Notes: a model not told the origin generated them from the sequence alone. A stretch of DNA of 64,000 nt from Actinokineospora diospyrosa (GCF_024171925.1 NZ_JAMTCO010000012.1:186001-250000); one strand, 5' to 3'; shown: positions 7,697-16,973, counted from the first letter of the stretch. Program-made: numbers and translations.

Positions 7697-7947
7697 GGGT
7701 CGTGCTGGTCAGCCCGGACACCGCGGTGGCCGCAGCGCTGCGCGACCTGGGGGTCGAGGTGGTCTACCTCGCCGAGGCCGACCCCGCCGCGCTGGTCCGC
7801 ACGGCCCTGCAGGAGGACGCCGCAGCGGTGGCCGCGCCGGGGGCCCTGGCGGCGATCACCCGGCTGCTGGCCGACAATGGCGCTACCGACATCGCCGTGG
7901 TCGGCGTGGACTCGATCACCACCTGGGTCCGTCAACACGGCCGGTGA
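7693..7947 (+). CDS. Small protein resembling a degenerate cobalamin-binding domain
   Basis: 84 residues from GTG 7693, coupled to the preceding membrane-protein gene through a GTGA overlap. The order of elements follows the C-terminal B12-binding domain of methylmalonyl-CoA mutase: an initial RVVLVSPD strand, ALRDLGVEVVYL, a helix ending ALQEDAAAV, then LLADNGATDIAVVGV. The D-x-H-x-x-G loop, whose histidine binds cobalt, is absent; the protein goes from VSPD straight to TAVAAALRD. If the resemblance is real it is a Rossmann-like remnant that cannot bind cobalamin base-off. Its role is unknown. The likeness is by eye only. Confidence 0.6.
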   Translation: MRVVLVSPDTAVAAALRDLGVEVVYLAEADPAALVRTALQEDAAAVAAPGALAAITRLLADNGATDIAVVGVDSITTWVRQHGR

Positions 7948-7990
7948 GTGAACTCACCACCGGTCGTGACGGACCTCACCGGGTGCGAAG

Positions 7991-8019
7991 TGTCAAGCCC
8001 CATCCCACGTCGCTAGGGT
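7991..8019 (+). promoter_or_regulatory. Promoter of sucCD
   Basis: TGTCAA (7991-7996), a 17-nt spacer and TAGGGT (8014-8019) fit a housekeeping sigma factor promoter. The resulting leader of about 80 nt contains a GGCGGCAG/CTGCCGCC stem-loop (about 8033-8063), then AGGAG ahead of the sucC GTG. Confidence 0.5.
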
Positions 8020-8107
8020 TCCCGTGTCGCGGCGGCAGCGCGCAGTCAGGCAAGCCTGCCGCCCCCAAGCAGCAGCACGTCGACACCGTAAGTCAGGAGA
8101 CTGTCGA

Positions 8108-9277
8108 GTGGACCTGTACGAGTACCAGGCGAAGGATCTCTTCGCCGCCCACGGGGTCCCGGTCCTGCCGGGCGACGTGGCAAGCACCCCCGAGGAAGCC
8201 CGCGCGATCGCGGAGCGGCTCGGGCAGACCGTCGTCATCAAGGCCCAGGTCAAGACCGGCGGCCGCGGCAAGGCGGGGGGCGTCAAGCTCTCCGACACCG
8301 CAGACGGCGCCCAGGAGAAGGCCGAGGCGATCCTCGGGCTCGACATCAAGGGCCACATCACCCGCAAGGTGCTGGTGACCGTCGCCTCCGACATCGCCGA
8401 GGAGTACTACTTCTCGTTCCTGCTCGACCGCGCTAACCGCACCTTCCTGGCGATGGCCTCGGCCGAGGGCGGCATGGAGATCGAGCAGCTCGCCGTCGAG
8501 CGCCCGGACGCGCTGGCCAAGGTCCCGGTGGACGCCATCAAGGGCGTCGACCTGGCGACCGCGCGCGACATCGCGACCCAGGCGAAGATCCCGGCCGCGG
8601 TGCTGGAGCAGGCCGCCGAGGTCATCGTCAAGCTGTGGGAGACCTTCGTCAGCGAGGACGCGACCCTCGTCGAGGTCAACCCGCTGGTGCGCGACCCGCA
8701 GGACAAGGTGATCGCCCTCGACGGCAAGGTCACCCTGGACGAGAACGCCGCCTTCCGCCAGCCCGGCCACGCCGCGCTGGTCGACAAGGACGCCGAGGAC
8801 CCGCTGGAGGCCGCGGCCAAGGCCAAGGACCTCAACTACGTCAAGCTCGACGGCCAGGTCGGCATCATCGGCAACGGCGCGGGCCTGGTCATGTCCACTC
8901 TGGACGTCGTCGCGTACGCCGGTGAGAAGCACAAGGGCGTCAAGCCCGCGAACTTCCTCGACATCGGTGGCGGCGCCTCGGCCGAGGTGATGGCCAACGG
9001 GCTGCACATCATCCTGGGCGACCCGGACGTGAAGTCCGTCTTCGTCAACGTCTTCGGCGGGATCACCGCTTGCGACGCGGTCGCCAACGGCATCGTCGCG
9101 GCGCTGCAGATCCTGGGCGACGAGGCCACCAAGCCGCTGGTCGTGCGCCTGGACGGCAACAACGTCGACGAGGGTCGGCGGATTCTGGCCGAGGCCAACC
9201 ACCCGTTGGTGACCGTGGTCGACACTATGGACAACGCGGCTGACAAGGCCGCCGAGCTCGCGGCTGCGGGGGTCTGA
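8108..9277 (+). CDS. sucC: Succinate-CoA ligase, beta subunit
   Basis: 389 residues from GTG 8108, with AGGAG at 8094-8098. The start [19 protein letters not shown] is the family's typical N-terminus. The first half is an ATP-grasp domain, including the [14 protein letters not shown] nucleotide-binding segment. The second half is a CoA-ligase domain with NIVTGNG-like elements ([27 protein letters not shown]). With SucD it makes the TCA-cycle enzyme that interconverts succinyl-CoA and succinate with substrate-level phosphorylation. sucD follows after 5 nt, giving a simple two-gene operon. Confidence 0.97.
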   Translation: MDLYEYQAKDLFAAHGVPVLPGDVASTPEEARAIAERLGQTVVIKAQVKTGGRGKAGGVKLSDTADGAQEKAEAILGLDIKGHITRKVLVTVASDIAEEYYFSFLLDRANRTFLAMASAEGGMEIEQLAVERPDALAKVPVDAIKGVDLATARDIATQAKIPAAVLEQAAEVIVKLWETFVSEDATLVEVNPLVRDPQDKVIALDGKVTLDENAAFRQPGHAALVDKDAEDPLEAAAKAKDLNYVKLDGQVGIIGNGAGLVMSTLDVVAYAGEKHKGVKPANFLDIGGGASAEVMANGLHIILGDPDVKSVFVNVFGGITACDAVANGIVAALQILGDEATKPLVVRLDGNNVDEGRRILAEANHPLVTVVDTMDNAADKAAELAAAGV

Positions 9278-9282
9278 CCCAG

Positions 9283-10173
9283 ATGGCAATCTTCCTGACC
9301 GAGAACAGCAAGGTCATCGTCCAGGGCATCACCGGCTCCGAGGGCACTAAGCACACCGCGCGGATGCTTAAGTCCGGCACCAACGTCGTAGGCGGGGTGA
9401 ACCCGCGCAAGGCGGGCACCAAGGTCGAGATCGAGGGCCAGTCGCTCCCGGTGTTCGCCACCGTCGCCGAGGCGATCGCCGAGACCGGCGCGGACGTGTC
9501 GGTCATCTTCGTGCCGCCGAAGTTCGCCAAGGACGCCGTCCTGGAGGCGATCGACGCCGAGATCGGCCTCGCGGTCGTCATCACCGAGGGCATCCCGGTG
9601 CACGACTCCGCCTACTTCTGGGCGCACGCGGTCGCGACCGGGCACAAGACCCGGATCATCGGCCCGAACTGCCCCGGCCTGATCAGCCCCGGGAAGTCCA
9701 ACGCGGGCATCATCCCGGCGGACATCACCGGCCCCGGCAAGATCGGCCTGGTGTCCAAGTCGGGCACGCTGACCTACCAGATGATGTACGAGCTGCGCGA
9801 CATCGGCTTCTCCTCCGCGGTCGGCATCGGCGGCGACCCGATCATCGGGACCACCCACATCGACGCGCTCGCCGCGTTCGAGGCCGACCCGGAGACCGAG
9901 CTGATCGTGATGATCGGCGAGATCGGCGGCGACGCCGAGGAGCGGGCCGCGGCCTACATCAAGGAGCACGTGACCAAGCCGGTCGTCGGCTACGTCGCGG
10001 GCTTCACCGCCCCTGAGGGCAAGACGATGGGCCACGCGGGTGCCATCGTCTCCGGCTCGGCGGGCACCGCGCAGGCGAAGAAGGAGGCCCTCGAGGCCGC
10101 CGGGGTCAAGGTCGGCAAGACGCCGTCGGAGACCGCGGCGCTGGCCAGGGAGCTGTTCACCGCGCGCGGCTAG
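9283..10173 (+). CDS. sucD: Succinate-CoA ligase, alpha subunit
   Basis: 296 residues from ATG 9283, 5 nt after sucC. An N-terminal CoA-binding Rossmann fold ([19 protein letters not shown]) is followed by the ligase domain. The phosphohistidine lies in GHAGAIVSG, and the [11 protein letters not shown] and [10 protein letters not shown] motifs are intact. It carries the phosphoryl group and binds CoA in the SucCD complex. A strong hairpin terminator follows 18 nt after the stop, closing the operon. Confidence 0.97.
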   Translation: MAIFLTENSKVIVQGITGSEGTKHTARMLKSGTNVVGGVNPRKAGTKVEIEGQSLPVFATVAEAIAETGADVSVIFVPPKFAKDAVLEAIDAEIGLAVVITEGIPVHDSAYFWAHAVATGHKTRIIGPNCPGLISPGKSNAGIIPADITGPGKIGLVSKSGTLTYQMMYELRDIGFSSAVGIGGDPIIGTTHIDALAAFEADPETELIVMIGEIGGDAEERAAAYIKEHVTKPVVGYVAGFTAPEGKTMGHAGAIVSGSAGTAQAKKEALEAAGVKVGKTPSETAALARELFTARG

Positions 10174-10191
10174 GGAGTGTTGAGCACGACG

Positions 10192-10224
10192 GTGGGGCCG
10201 GGCGCTGGTAGCGTCCGGCCCCAC
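10192..10224 (+). terminator. Rho-independent-type terminator after sucD
   Basis: GTGGGGCCGG and CCGGCCCCAC form a perfect 10-bp stem, extended by an inner CGCT/AGCG stem after single unpaired bases. It has no T-run, as is usual at this GC content. Confidence 0.75.
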
Positions 10225-10336
10225 GCTCGTTCATCCGTTCGGGAACCGGACACGGCCGGGTGACGTCCAACGGGCAGGGATGGGCTAGCGTTTTCGTTGG
10301 CTCTTGATGTTTCTTCGTCGCTGAGGAGAGCACGCG

Positions 10337-11011
10337 ATGACCTACCCAGGTGCGCCGGGCGGATACCCGGGACCGGGACAACCGCAGCAGCAGCCACCGC
10401 AGCCCCAGCCGGGTTTCGGCCCGCCGCCGGTGGCCTCGGGCAGCAGGTTCACCCTGGCGCAGACGCTGCACCTGGTCGTCATCGGGCTCGGCGCGCTGAA
10501 CCTGTTCCTCGGGTTCGCGCCGCTCGCCACGGGATTCAGCTTCTACGAGAGCGGCTTCGGCTGGGTGCCCGGTCTGCTGTTCGCCGGTGGCCTGCTGGCG
10601 CTGCCCGCGGTGCTCACCGGGGACAAGAAGGTCGGTGTGTCCTCGGTCGCCGTGGTGCTCGGCGTGACGCTGGCGTTCCTGTTCAGCGTGTTCGCCAGCG
10701 AGGGTGAGCTCAAGGCCGGTGGCGTCATGGTGCTGATCTTCGGTCTGCTGCAGGCCGGTGGCGCCGTCGCGGCGTTCCTGTTCGAGGCGGGCATCCTCAA
10801 GCCGCCCGCGCCCGCGCAGCACCACGGCCACTTCGGACAGCCGGGTGGCTACAACCCGCCGTCCGGGCAGTTCCAGCAGCCCTACGGCCAGCCGCCGGTG
10901 CAGCAGCCGCAGCCGGGCGCGCAGACCACGTTCGCCCCGCAGCAGGGCCAGTTCGGCCAGCCGCCGCACGCCCCGGGCACGCCGCCCGGCGGGTACCCGC
11001 AGCAGGGCTGA
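10337..11011 (+). CDS. DUF5336 membrane protein with Pro/Gln-rich tails
   Basis: 224 residues from ATG 10337, with GAGGAGAG 8 nt upstream. About 33 Pro/Gln/Gly-rich residues precede four hydrophobic segments (roughly 43-155). The last 65 residues are again Pro/Gln/Gly-rich and probably disordered. This is the architecture of actinobacterial DUF5336 proteins (M. tuberculosis Rv0954, next to sucD), described as envelope-associated. Function is not established. Bounded by terminators on both sides, so monocistronic; TAGCGT at about 10288 may be its -10 box. Confidence 0.8.
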   Translation: MTYPGAPGGYPGPGQPQQQPPQPQPGFGPPPVASGSRFTLAQTLHLVVIGLGALNLFLGFAPLATGFSFYESGFGWVPGLLFAGGLLALPAVLTGDKKVGVSSVAVVLGVTLAFLFSVFASEGELKAGGVMVLIFGLLQAGGAVAAFLFEAGILKPPAPAQHHGHFGQPGGYNPPSGQFQQPYGQPPVQQPQPGAQTTFAPQQGQFGQPPHAPGTPPGGYPQQG

Positions 11012-11023
11012 CGCACTTTCTCG

Positions 11024-11068
11024 CCGAACGGGCGGGGTCACCGGGCGACCGGGACCCCGCCCGTTCGG
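11024..11068 (+). terminator. Terminator after the DUF5336 gene
   Basis: CCGAACGGGCGGGGTC and its exact complement GACCCCGCCCGTTCGG form a 16-bp perfect stem around a 13-nt loop, 13 nt after the stop codon. Confidence 0.8.
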
Positions 11069-11138
11069 CGTTCACCGGATCGGTGGGCGGCGGCGTGCCT
11101 GACCCGATCGGTCCGGCGCGGGTGTCAGAGTGGGGGCC

Positions 11139-12566
11139 ATGCCGCACACCGACCTGCTGGAGGCCGAGGAGACCGACCGGGTCGTGATCGCCCGGTCGCT
11201 GCGCGGGCGGGTGCTCGCGGTCGCCGCGGTGGGGCCGCTGCTGACCGGGTACGCGGCGGTGGCCGCGGTGTTGGCGCTGGTCACCGCGATCGCGGCGCGG
11301 GCGCTGTTCACCACGCCCGGTGTGCTGGCCGCTGCGGTGCCGGGTTGGCTCGCCGCCTACCAGGTGCCGGTGCGGGTCGAGGGGCACGAACTGGGCGCGC
11401 TGCCGCTGCTGCCGACGCTGCTGGTGTTGGTGCTGGTGTGGCGGACCGCTGCTGCAGCGGCGGAGCGGTTGGCCGTGGCGACGCCCCGTGAAGCCGGGCA
11501 CGTGGTGGGGGCCATTGTCGGCGCGCACGCTGCGGTAGGGCTAACGCTGGCGTTGTTGTGTTCGGGTGGAACGGTCACGATCGACCCCTTGGCCGGGTTG
11601 TACTACCCGGCCTTGCTGTCCGGTATCGCTGCCGTGGCGGGGGTTGTTCCGCGCGCTGGGGTGTCACACGTGCTGTCCGAGCGGATGGACGCGGTGGCGC
11701 TAAGAGGGCTGCGAGCCGGTCTGCTTGCCATAGCGGCATTGCTCGCTGCAGGCGCGCTTGTGTTGACGTTGGCGTTGGCACTGTCTTTCTCGACGGTCAA
11801 GGGTCTGTTCGCCGTCGAGGACTTCGGTGGCGGGGTCGGCATGTTGTTGCTGTCGCTGGGGTATCTGCCGAACGCGGTGGTAGCGGCAACGGGGTTCGCG
11901 GCGGGACCGGGGTTCTCGCTGGGGTCGGTTGTCGTGTCCCCTATGGACTTCTCGGGCGGAGCAGTGCCGCCGCTGCCGCTACTTGGAGCCTTGCCCGAGC
12001 ACGGTCAACCGTGGTGGTTGGTGCTGTTCGCGTTGCCCGGCGCAGTCGGGACGTTGGTCGGGTGGGTGCTGCGTGAGGTGGACGAGTCACCCCGGATGCG
12101 GTTGCGCGCGGTAGCCGTGGCCTCCGTGGTGGTGGCGATGGCGTTCGCGGTGATGGGTGGCGCTTCGGGCGGCGCCCTGGGCGGCGGCCCGTTCCACCCC
12201 CTCGACCTGCGCGCGGCCTGGCTGTCGCTGGCCTTGGTGGCCTGGATCGCGATCCCCGGCGGTCTGGTCGCCTGGACTTCGGGCCCGCAGCCGGTGGTGG
12301 TCGAGCCGGAGCCGCTGGACGAGGAGTTCGACGAAACCAGCGATTCCGATGACCCGGATGCCCCCGATGACGGCGACGGTGGCGAAACCGAGCCCGAGGA
12401 CGAGTCGCAGGACGACGCGGAGTCCGTGGAGTCTGAGGACACCGACACCCAGGACAGCGGCACTCAAAACGACGGCGACGCCCAAGACGACCTCGACACC
12501 GCTGACACCCCCGACGCCCTGGACGAGGGCGACCCGCCACCGAACCGGCCCGCGGGGGACGCCTGA
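11139..12566 (+). CDS. DUF6350 polytopic membrane protein with acidic tail
   Basis: 475 residues from ATG 11139 (a GTG three codons upstream is also possible). About ten transmembrane segments fill residues 25-385. The last 90 residues are extremely acidic, with runs of Asp, Glu, Ser and Thr (for example DDPDAPDDGDGGETEPEDES), and probably form a disordered cytoplasmic or surface tail. Position before purN matches DUF6350 proteins such as M. tuberculosis Rv0955, proposed to affect cell shape or the envelope. Identification rests on topology plus synteny. Confidence 0.75.
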   Translation: MPHTDLLEAEETDRVVIARSLRGRVLAVAAVGPLLTGYAAVAAVLALVTAIAARALFTTPGVLAAAVPGWLAAYQVPVRVEGHELGALPLLPTLLVLVLVWRTAAAAAERLAVATPREAGHVVGAIVGAHAAVGLTLALLCSGGTVTIDPLAGLYYPALLSGIAAVAGVVPRAGVSHVLSERMDAVALRGLRAGLLAIAALLAAGALVLTLALALSFSTVKGLFAVEDFGGGVGMLLLSLGYLPNAVVAATGFAAGPGFSLGSVVVSPMDFSGGAVPPLPLLGALPEHGQPWWLVLFALPGAVGTLVGWVLREVDESPRMRLRAVAVASVVVAMAFAVMGGASGGALGGGPFHPLDLRAAWLSLALVAWIAIPGGLVAWTSGPQPVVVEPEPLDEEFDETSDSDDPDAPDDGDGGETEPEDESQDDAESVESEDTDTQDSGTQNDGDAQDDLDTADTPDALDEGDPPPNRPAGDA

Positions 12567-12686
12567 CCACGCAAGACCACCCCCCGCTACCGTCCCCTCA
12601 CAACGCAACCACCAGCCAAAATCTCGGGTGGGCAGGCGAGGGCCTACGCTGGGCGTGCCCCCGTTCGGCCGTCGCAGGAGAGCACC

Positions 12687-13316
12687 CTGAGCGCCCAGTA
12701 CCCGCCCGCCTCCCCCGCCAGGGTCGTCGTCCTGGTCTCCGGGTCCGGCACCCTGTTGCAAGCCCTGCTCGACGCGAGCGCGCGGTCGGACTACCCGGCC
12801 GAGGTGGTCGCCGTCGGCGCCGACCGGACCGGGATCGAGGGCTTGGCGCGGGCCGAGCGCGCCGGGGTGCCGACGTTCTCCGTGCGGCTGCGCGACCACG
12901 CCGACCGCGGCGCCTGGGACGCGGCGCTGACCGCGGCGGTCGCCGAGCACGAGCCGGACCTGGTGGTCTCGGCGGGGTTCATGAAGATCGTCGGCCCCGC
13001 GTTCATGGCCCGCTTCGGCGGCCGGACGATCAACACGCACCCGGCGCTGCTGCCCGCGTTCCCCGGCGCGCACCCGGTGCGCGACGCGCTCGAGCACGGC
13101 GCCCTGGTCACCGGGGCGACCGTGCACCTGGTCGACGACGGCGTCGACTCGGGGCCGCTGCTCGGTCAGGAGCCGGTGCGGGTCGAGGTCGGCGACGACG
13201 AGGCGGGGCTGCACGAGCGCATCAAGGCGGTGGAGCGGCGGCTGCTGGTTGACGTGGTCGCCCGGCTGGCCGCCGAGGGCTACACCGTGGACGGACGAAA
13301 GGTGAGCATCCCGTGA
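12687..13316 (+). CDS. purN: Phosphoribosylglycinamide formyltransferase, probable CTG start
   Basis: 209 residues; transfers a formyl group from 10-formyl-THF to GAR in purine synthesis. Visible motifs: [14 protein letters not shown] for substrate binding, GFMKIVGP, the catalytic Asn/His in [15 protein letters not shown] and the Asp in [10 protein letters not shown]. No ATG, GTG or TTG exists in frame early enough to include the essential first strand: the first is TTG 12756, which would delete it. CTG 12687 stands 6 nt after a perfect AGGAG (12676-12680) and gives the usual family length, so a CTG start is the best reading. The stop overlaps purH by 4 bp. Confidence 0.9.
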   Translation: MSAQYPPASPARVVVLVSGSGTLLQALLDASARSDYPAEVVAVGADRTGIEGLARAERAGVPTFSVRLRDHADRGAWDAALTAAVAEHEPDLVVSAGFMKIVGPAFMARFGGRTINTHPALLPAFPGAHPVRDALEHGALVTGATVHLVDDGVDSGPLLGQEPVRVEVGDDEAGLHERIKAVERRLLVDVVARLAAEGYTVDGRKVSIP

Positions 13317-14890
13317 GCGTTACCGAGGCGGCCCAGCGGCGACAGATCCGCCGCGCGCTGATCGGCGTGTCGGACAAGGCTGGCCTGCTGGAGCTGGCGA
13401 CCGGCCTGCACGCGGCCGGGGTGGAGATCGTCTCCACCGGCGGCACCGCGAAGACCATCGCCGACGCCGGGGTCCCGGTGACGCCGGTCGAGGAGGTGAC
13501 CGGGTTCCCCGAGTCGCTGGGCGGCCGGGTCAAGACGCTGCACCCGCGGGTGCACGCCGGGCTGCTGGCCGACATGCGCGACCCGGCGCACGTGGCGCAG
13601 CTGGACCAGCTGGAGATCGCGCCGTTCGACCTGCTGGTGGTGAACCTGTACCCGTTCGTCAAGACGGTGGCCTCGGGTGCGTCACCGGAGGAGTGCGTCG
13701 AGCAGATCGACATCGGTGGTCCGGCGATGGTGCGCGCGGCGGCGAAGAACCACGCCAGCGTCGCCGTCGTCGTCGACCCCACGCGCTATTCGTGGCTCTT
13801 GGAGCAGGTCGCCGCAGGTGGCTTTACCTTGGCCGACAGGCAGTCCTTGGCTGCTGCTGCCTACCGGCACACCGCGTCGTACGACGTCGCTGTGGCATCG
13901 TGGATCGGCAACGTCCTCGCCCCTGACGATGAGGGGTCGGGCTTCCCGGGCTGGGTTGGCGCTACCTGGGAACGCAAGGATGTCTTGCGCTATGGGGAGA
14001 ACCCGCACCAGAGCGCGGCTCTATACGTGCAGGGCGATGGGTCCTCCGGGCTGGCGACTGCGACGCAGCTGCACGGCAAGCAGATGTCGTACAACAACTA
14101 CGTCGACGCTGACGCTGCGTGGCGCGCCGCGCACGACCACGCTTCGGCGTGTGTCGCGATCATCAAGCACGCCAACCCGTGCGGCATCGCGGTCTCCGAC
14201 GTGGACATCGCGCAGGCGCACCGCAACGCGCACGCCTGCGACCCGACCAGCGCGTTCGGCGGCGTGATCGCGGCCAACCGCGAGGTCAGCGTGGCCATGG
14301 CGGAGCAGGTCGCGGAGATCTTCACCGAGGTCATCGTCGCCCCCGCCTACGCCGATGGAGCGGTCGAGGTGTTGACGCGCAAGAAGAACATCCGCGTCCT
14401 CGTGGCCGAGCCGCCGCGCCGGGCGGGTGCCGAGCTGCGGCCGGTGTCGGGTGGGCTGCTCGTGCAGACCATCGACACCATCGAGGCTGAGGGCGACGAC
14501 CCGGCCAAGTGGACGCTGGCGACCGGTGCCTCGGTAGACGACGCCACTCTCGCTGACCTTGCCTTCGTGTGGCGAGCCTGCCGCGCGGTGAAGTCGAACG
14601 CGATCCTTATCGCGAAGGATGGCGCCACTGTCGGCGCGGGCATGGGGCAGGTCAACCGGGTCGATGCCGCTCGTCTCGCGGTGTCGCGCGCCGGGGATCG
14701 CACGGTGGGCGCGGTTGCCGCGTCGGACGCGTTCTTCCCGTTCCCGGACGGTCTTGAGGTTCTCGTCGAGGCTGGGATCAAGGCGATCGTGCAACCGGGT
14801 GGCTCGGTGCGAGACGCGGAGGTCATCGCGGCCGCTGAGGCTGCCGGGGTGTCGGTGTACCTGACTGGCACCCGTCACTTCGCGCACTGA
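13313..14890 (+). CDS. purH: Bifunctional AICAR formyltransferase / IMP cyclohydrolase
   Basis: 525 residues from GTG 13313, overlapping purN (GTGA). The N-terminal IMP cyclohydrolase domain is an MGS-like fold ([10 protein letters not shown]-type segment, here [16 protein letters not shown], and [17 protein letters not shown]). The C-terminal AICAR transformylase domain begins near residue 220 ([13 protein letters not shown]) and contains [15 protein letters not shown] and [19 protein letters not shown]. It performs the last two steps to IMP. The middle uses a lower-GC codon mix than the ends, but the frame is intact. Confidence 0.97.
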   Translation: MSVTEAAQRRQIRRALIGVSDKAGLLELATGLHAAGVEIVSTGGTAKTIADAGVPVTPVEEVTGFPESLGGRVKTLHPRVHAGLLADMRDPAHVAQLDQLEIAPFDLLVVNLYPFVKTVASGASPEECVEQIDIGGPAMVRAAAKNHASVAVVVDPTRYSWLLEQVAAGGFTLADRQSLAAAAYRHTASYDVAVASWIGNVLAPDDEGSGFPGWVGATWERKDVLRYGENPHQSAALYVQGDGSSGLATATQLHGKQMSYNNYVDADAAWRAAHDHASACVAIIKHANPCGIAVSDVDIAQAHRNAHACDPTSAFGGVIAANREVSVAMAEQVAEIFTEVIVAPAYADGAVEVLTRKKNIRVLVAEPPRRAGAELRPVSGGLLVQTIDTIEAEGDDPAKWTLATGASVDDATLADLAFVWRACRAVKSNAILIAKDGATVGAGMGQVNRVDAARLAVSRAGDRTVGAVAASDAFFPFPDGLEVLVEAGIKAIVQPGGSVRDAEVIAAAEAAGVSVYLTGTRHFAH

Positions 14891-14896
14891 CGTGTA

Positions 14897-14926
14897 AGAG
14901 GGGGCGAGATGGATCTCGCCCCCTCT
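14897..14926 (+). terminator. Terminator after purH
   Basis: AGAGGGGGCGAGAT and ATCTCGCCCCCTCT form a 14-bp perfect stem with a 2-nt centre, 6 nt after the purH stop. It directly abuts the larger inverted repeat that follows. Confidence 0.85.
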
Positions 14927-15091
14927 AGGCGCTGTCCTGCAGGTCTGGTGCGTGGGATCAGTGATCCGCGTGGTTGCTGGGTGCGCGGGCGGGAAGCCGC
15001 ACGTACCGGGTTGTACTTGGGCTTTCCGCCCGTGCGGCCAGGGGCCGCGCGGGCGCGGATAGCGCGTGCCCGACTTGCAGGACAGCGCCTA
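14926..15091. repeat. 166-bp nested palindromic element
   Basis: TAGGCGCTGTCCTGCA (14926-14941) and its exact complement (15076-15091) bound a 134-bp interior. Inside are a second imperfect inverted pair, GCGGGCGGGAAGCC and GGGCTTTCCGCCCGTGC, and GATCAGTGATC. The element fills the gap between the purH terminator and the stop of the convergent thioesterase gene and carries no ORF of note. It could be a MITE-like insertion or a large bidirectional terminator. Confidence 0.6.
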
Positions 15092-15092
15092 G

Positions 15093-15842
15093 TCAGGCTT
15101 CCAGGATGCGGCGGGTCTGCCTGCCGGTGGCGACCAGGTCGCCGTTTCGGTTCCACACCTCGCTGCCGTCAACACACCAGCCCGCGCTCGCGTGCTCGGT
15201 GTGGATGCGCGCGAAAGCCCACTCACCCGCGTTGAAGGTGTGCGCCGCCTCGGTGAAGTGCACGGCAAGTTCAACGGTGGGAATGGGGACCGGGGTTGTG
15301 CGCGTGGCATAGAGCGCTGGCGCCAGCACGTCCAGCAACACCGTTGCCGCTGACTCTGGCCGGGCAGGCGGGTTGACGAGGCGAACCCATGAGGTCAGGA
15401 CAGGGCTATCGCCGCCGCTGAGCGGGACGCCGCCCACAGGCCGGAACTCGATGTGCTGCGCGAAGGGCACCAGGCCCGGCGGCAGCGTGAACGGCTCCAG
15501 GTCTTCGACATCGGGGATGTCCGATAGAGGCAGGGCAGGGCTCTGCGGACCGGCATCCCCACCACCGAAGGTGGCCGTGGCGAGCAAGGCGAGCTTTTCG
15601 CCCGCTTCTAGGCGCGCAGTGACGGTGGAACTGCTGCGGCCAGCCTTGATCAGGTCGGCCGATACGCGTACCTCGTCGGACCTGACGGCCGCGAGGAAGG
15701 ACACGTGCAGCGCGCGGGCCGGGAGTCCTGAGACGCGCCTACCGGCGTGCTCTAGGGCGATGCCCGCCAAGAGGCCGCCGTGGGCCCCGGTCCACGAACG
15801 CCAACTCTCGTCGACGCGCTCGACGTCGGCCAGCACGGTCAT
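15093..15842 (-). CDS. Thioesterase-like (double hotdog) acyl-CoA thioesterase family protein
   Basis: 249 residues from ATG 15842. The protein has two hotdog-like halves. The N-terminal half has the WTGAHGGLLAGIALEHAG helix and RALHVSFLAAVRSDEVRV strands of TesB/acyl-ACP-thioesterase-like proteins. The C-terminal half ends with AGWCVDGSEVWNRNGDLVATGRQ, the usual final strand of this superfamily. It presumably hydrolyses acyl-CoA; the acyl chain is unknown. It is divergent from the imuA' promoter, so the LexA box at 15980 lies 138 bp upstream of this gene and could also affect it. Confidence 0.75.
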   Translation of the reverse strand: MTVLADVERVDESWRSWTGAHGGLLAGIALEHAGRRVSGLPARALHVSFLAAVRSDEVRVSADLIKAGRSSSTVTARLEAGEKLALLATATFGGGDAGPQSPALPLSDIPDVEDLEPFTLPPGLVPFAQHIEFRPVGGVPLSGGDSPVLTSWVRLVNPPARPESAATVLLDVLAPALYATRTTPVPIPTVELAVHFTEAAHTFNAGEWAFARIHTEHASAGWCVDGSEVWNRNGDLVATGRQTRRILEA

Positions 15843-16307
15843 CTGCGCCCCCAGGTCAGTGGTTTTGTGCAACTGACGATAGTCCGAGGTCGGGGGTGGT
15901 GCGCGGAGATCTACGTCATGCCGGGCGGTCCTCTGTGCACAGGTTTGACAGGGCGCCGGTCTGGGGTATCCTTCCGATGTCGAACACACGTTCGAATCCG
16001 GGCGGTCGGAGTCGAGGCCAACCACCCGGAACCGCCGTCTCCCCACGGTGAAGCGCGCGCGACTTGAGCGGCGCTCGTGCCGATCTGTGGAGGTACTGCG
16101 GTGTGGTCGCTATCCGCTCCCGACGCGGGGAAGTACCCGGGAGCGGGTAGCGGCCACTTTTTACTGTCCCCCTCGGCAAGCGTGCCGCACCGGGCACGCG
16201 TGCGCGGGTCATCCCTGCGGCACCTGAACAGCCCGCCCCGCGGGCCATCCACCACGAAACCCTCAACGCGCCCGAGGCGCGCTTGCCTTACCTCGCGGCG
16301 GCTGAAC
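15843..16307. other. Intergenic region: LexA-controlled promoter and long imuA' leader
   Basis: 465 bp without a supported gene. It contains the imuA' promoter with its LexA box and then about 310 bp of apparent 5' leader. An in-frame extension of imuA' to GTG 16077 exists, but its 77 extra residues look random (Pro/Ser/Arg-rich). A 59-codon Cys-rich frame at 16048-16226 is also open but unsupported. Confidence 0.6.
15945..15995 (+). promoter_or_regulatory. imuA' promoter with LexA (SOS) box
   Basis: TTGACA (15945-15950), a 16-nt spacer and TATCCT (15967-15972) form a near-consensus promoter. A perfect SOS box TCGAAC-ACAC-GTTCGA sits at 15980-15995, on the expected transcription start. LexA bound here would block initiation. 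The box matches the actinobacterial LexA consensus exactly in both half-sites. Confidence 0.9.
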
Positions 16308-16973
16308 ATGTCGGCGCATTCGAGCCCACATCACCTTCGCGTCGAACCGGGCACCCTTACCGGTCCACGCGTCCTTCCCGTCCACCCGGAGCTTGCGGGC
16401 CTCTTCCCCTGGGGCGGCCTCAGGTGTGGTGGCACCGTTTCGGTGCAGGGATCTTCCGGGCTCTTACTCGCCCTGCTCGCAGAAGCCAGTTCGCGGGGGT
16501 CTTGGACTGCCGTGGTCGGCATGCCAGACCTCGGGGTGTTGGCCGCCGCCGAAGCGGGCATGGCCGTCAAGCGCACCGCGCTGGTACCCCACCCCGGCGG
16601 CGAGCTCGCCGCCGTCGTCGCGGCACTGCTGGACGGCTTCGACCTGGTGGCCGTGGCCGCCAACCGGATCGGCGACCCATTGGCCCGCAAGCTGTCCGCG
16701 CGCGCCCGCAACCGGGGCGCCGCGCTGATCGCGGTCGGCCCGTGGCCGGGCGCCGAGGTCGAGTTGAGCGTGGCCCGCGGCCGCTGGTCCGGCCTGGGGG
16801 TCGGTCACGGCCACCTCACCAGCCACCGGGTCGAGGTGCGCGCCAGGGGGCGGGGCGCGGCCGCCCGACCTCGGCGAACCACGTTCACCCTGCGGGGTGG
16901 AACACCCTTGACGCCCTCCTCGTTCGAACATATGTTCGACGCCAACACCCCTGCTGTCAGGAGCGAACCGTGA
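16308..16973 (+). CDS. imuA: ImuA', RecA-like accessory factor of the mutasome
   Basis: 221 residues from ATG 16308. A RecA/SulA-like fold is suggested by LFPWGGLRCGGTVSVQGSSG (a degenerate Walker A, lacking GKT), a WTAVVGMPDLG strand and RNRGAALIAVGPWPGAEVEL. In mycobacteria ImuA' works with ImuB and DnaE2 in damage-induced mutagenesis. Order imuA'-imuB and the LexA box upstream fit. It overlaps imuB by 4 bp, and its last codons contain the second LexA box. The distance from promoter to start (about 330 nt) is unusually long. Confidence 0.85.
   Translation: MSAHSSPHHLRVEPGTLTGPRVLPVHPELAGLFPWGGLRCGGTVSVQGSSGLLLALLAEASSRGSWTAVVGMPDLGVLAAAEAGMAVKRTALVPHPGGELAAVVAALLDGFDLVAVAANRIGDPLARKLSARARNRGAALIAVGPWPGAEVELSVARGRWSGLGVGHGHLTSHRVEVRARGRGAAARPRRTTFTLRGGTPLTPSSFEHMFDANTPAVRSEP
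16908..16939 (+). promoter_or_regulatory. Internal imuB promoter with second LexA (SOS) box
   Basis: Inside the imuA' 3' end, TTGACG (16908-16913), a 17-nt spacer and TATGTT (16931-16936) form a promoter whose -10 is buried in a perfect SOS box, TCGAAC-ATAT-GTTCGA (16924-16939). imuB starts 31 nt downstream. imuB can therefore be transcribed separately under LexA control. Confidence 0.85.

Noticed and set aside
16048-16226. 59-codon Cys-rich frame in the imuA' leader
   Set aside because: It starts at a plausible distance from the SOS promoter, but has no ribosome site, mixed third-position GC and no recognisable relatives.
16077-16307. 77-residue N-terminal extension of ImuA'
   Set aside because: Open in frame but Pro/Ser/Arg-rich and unlike the family; ATG 16308 gives the normal ImuA' length.
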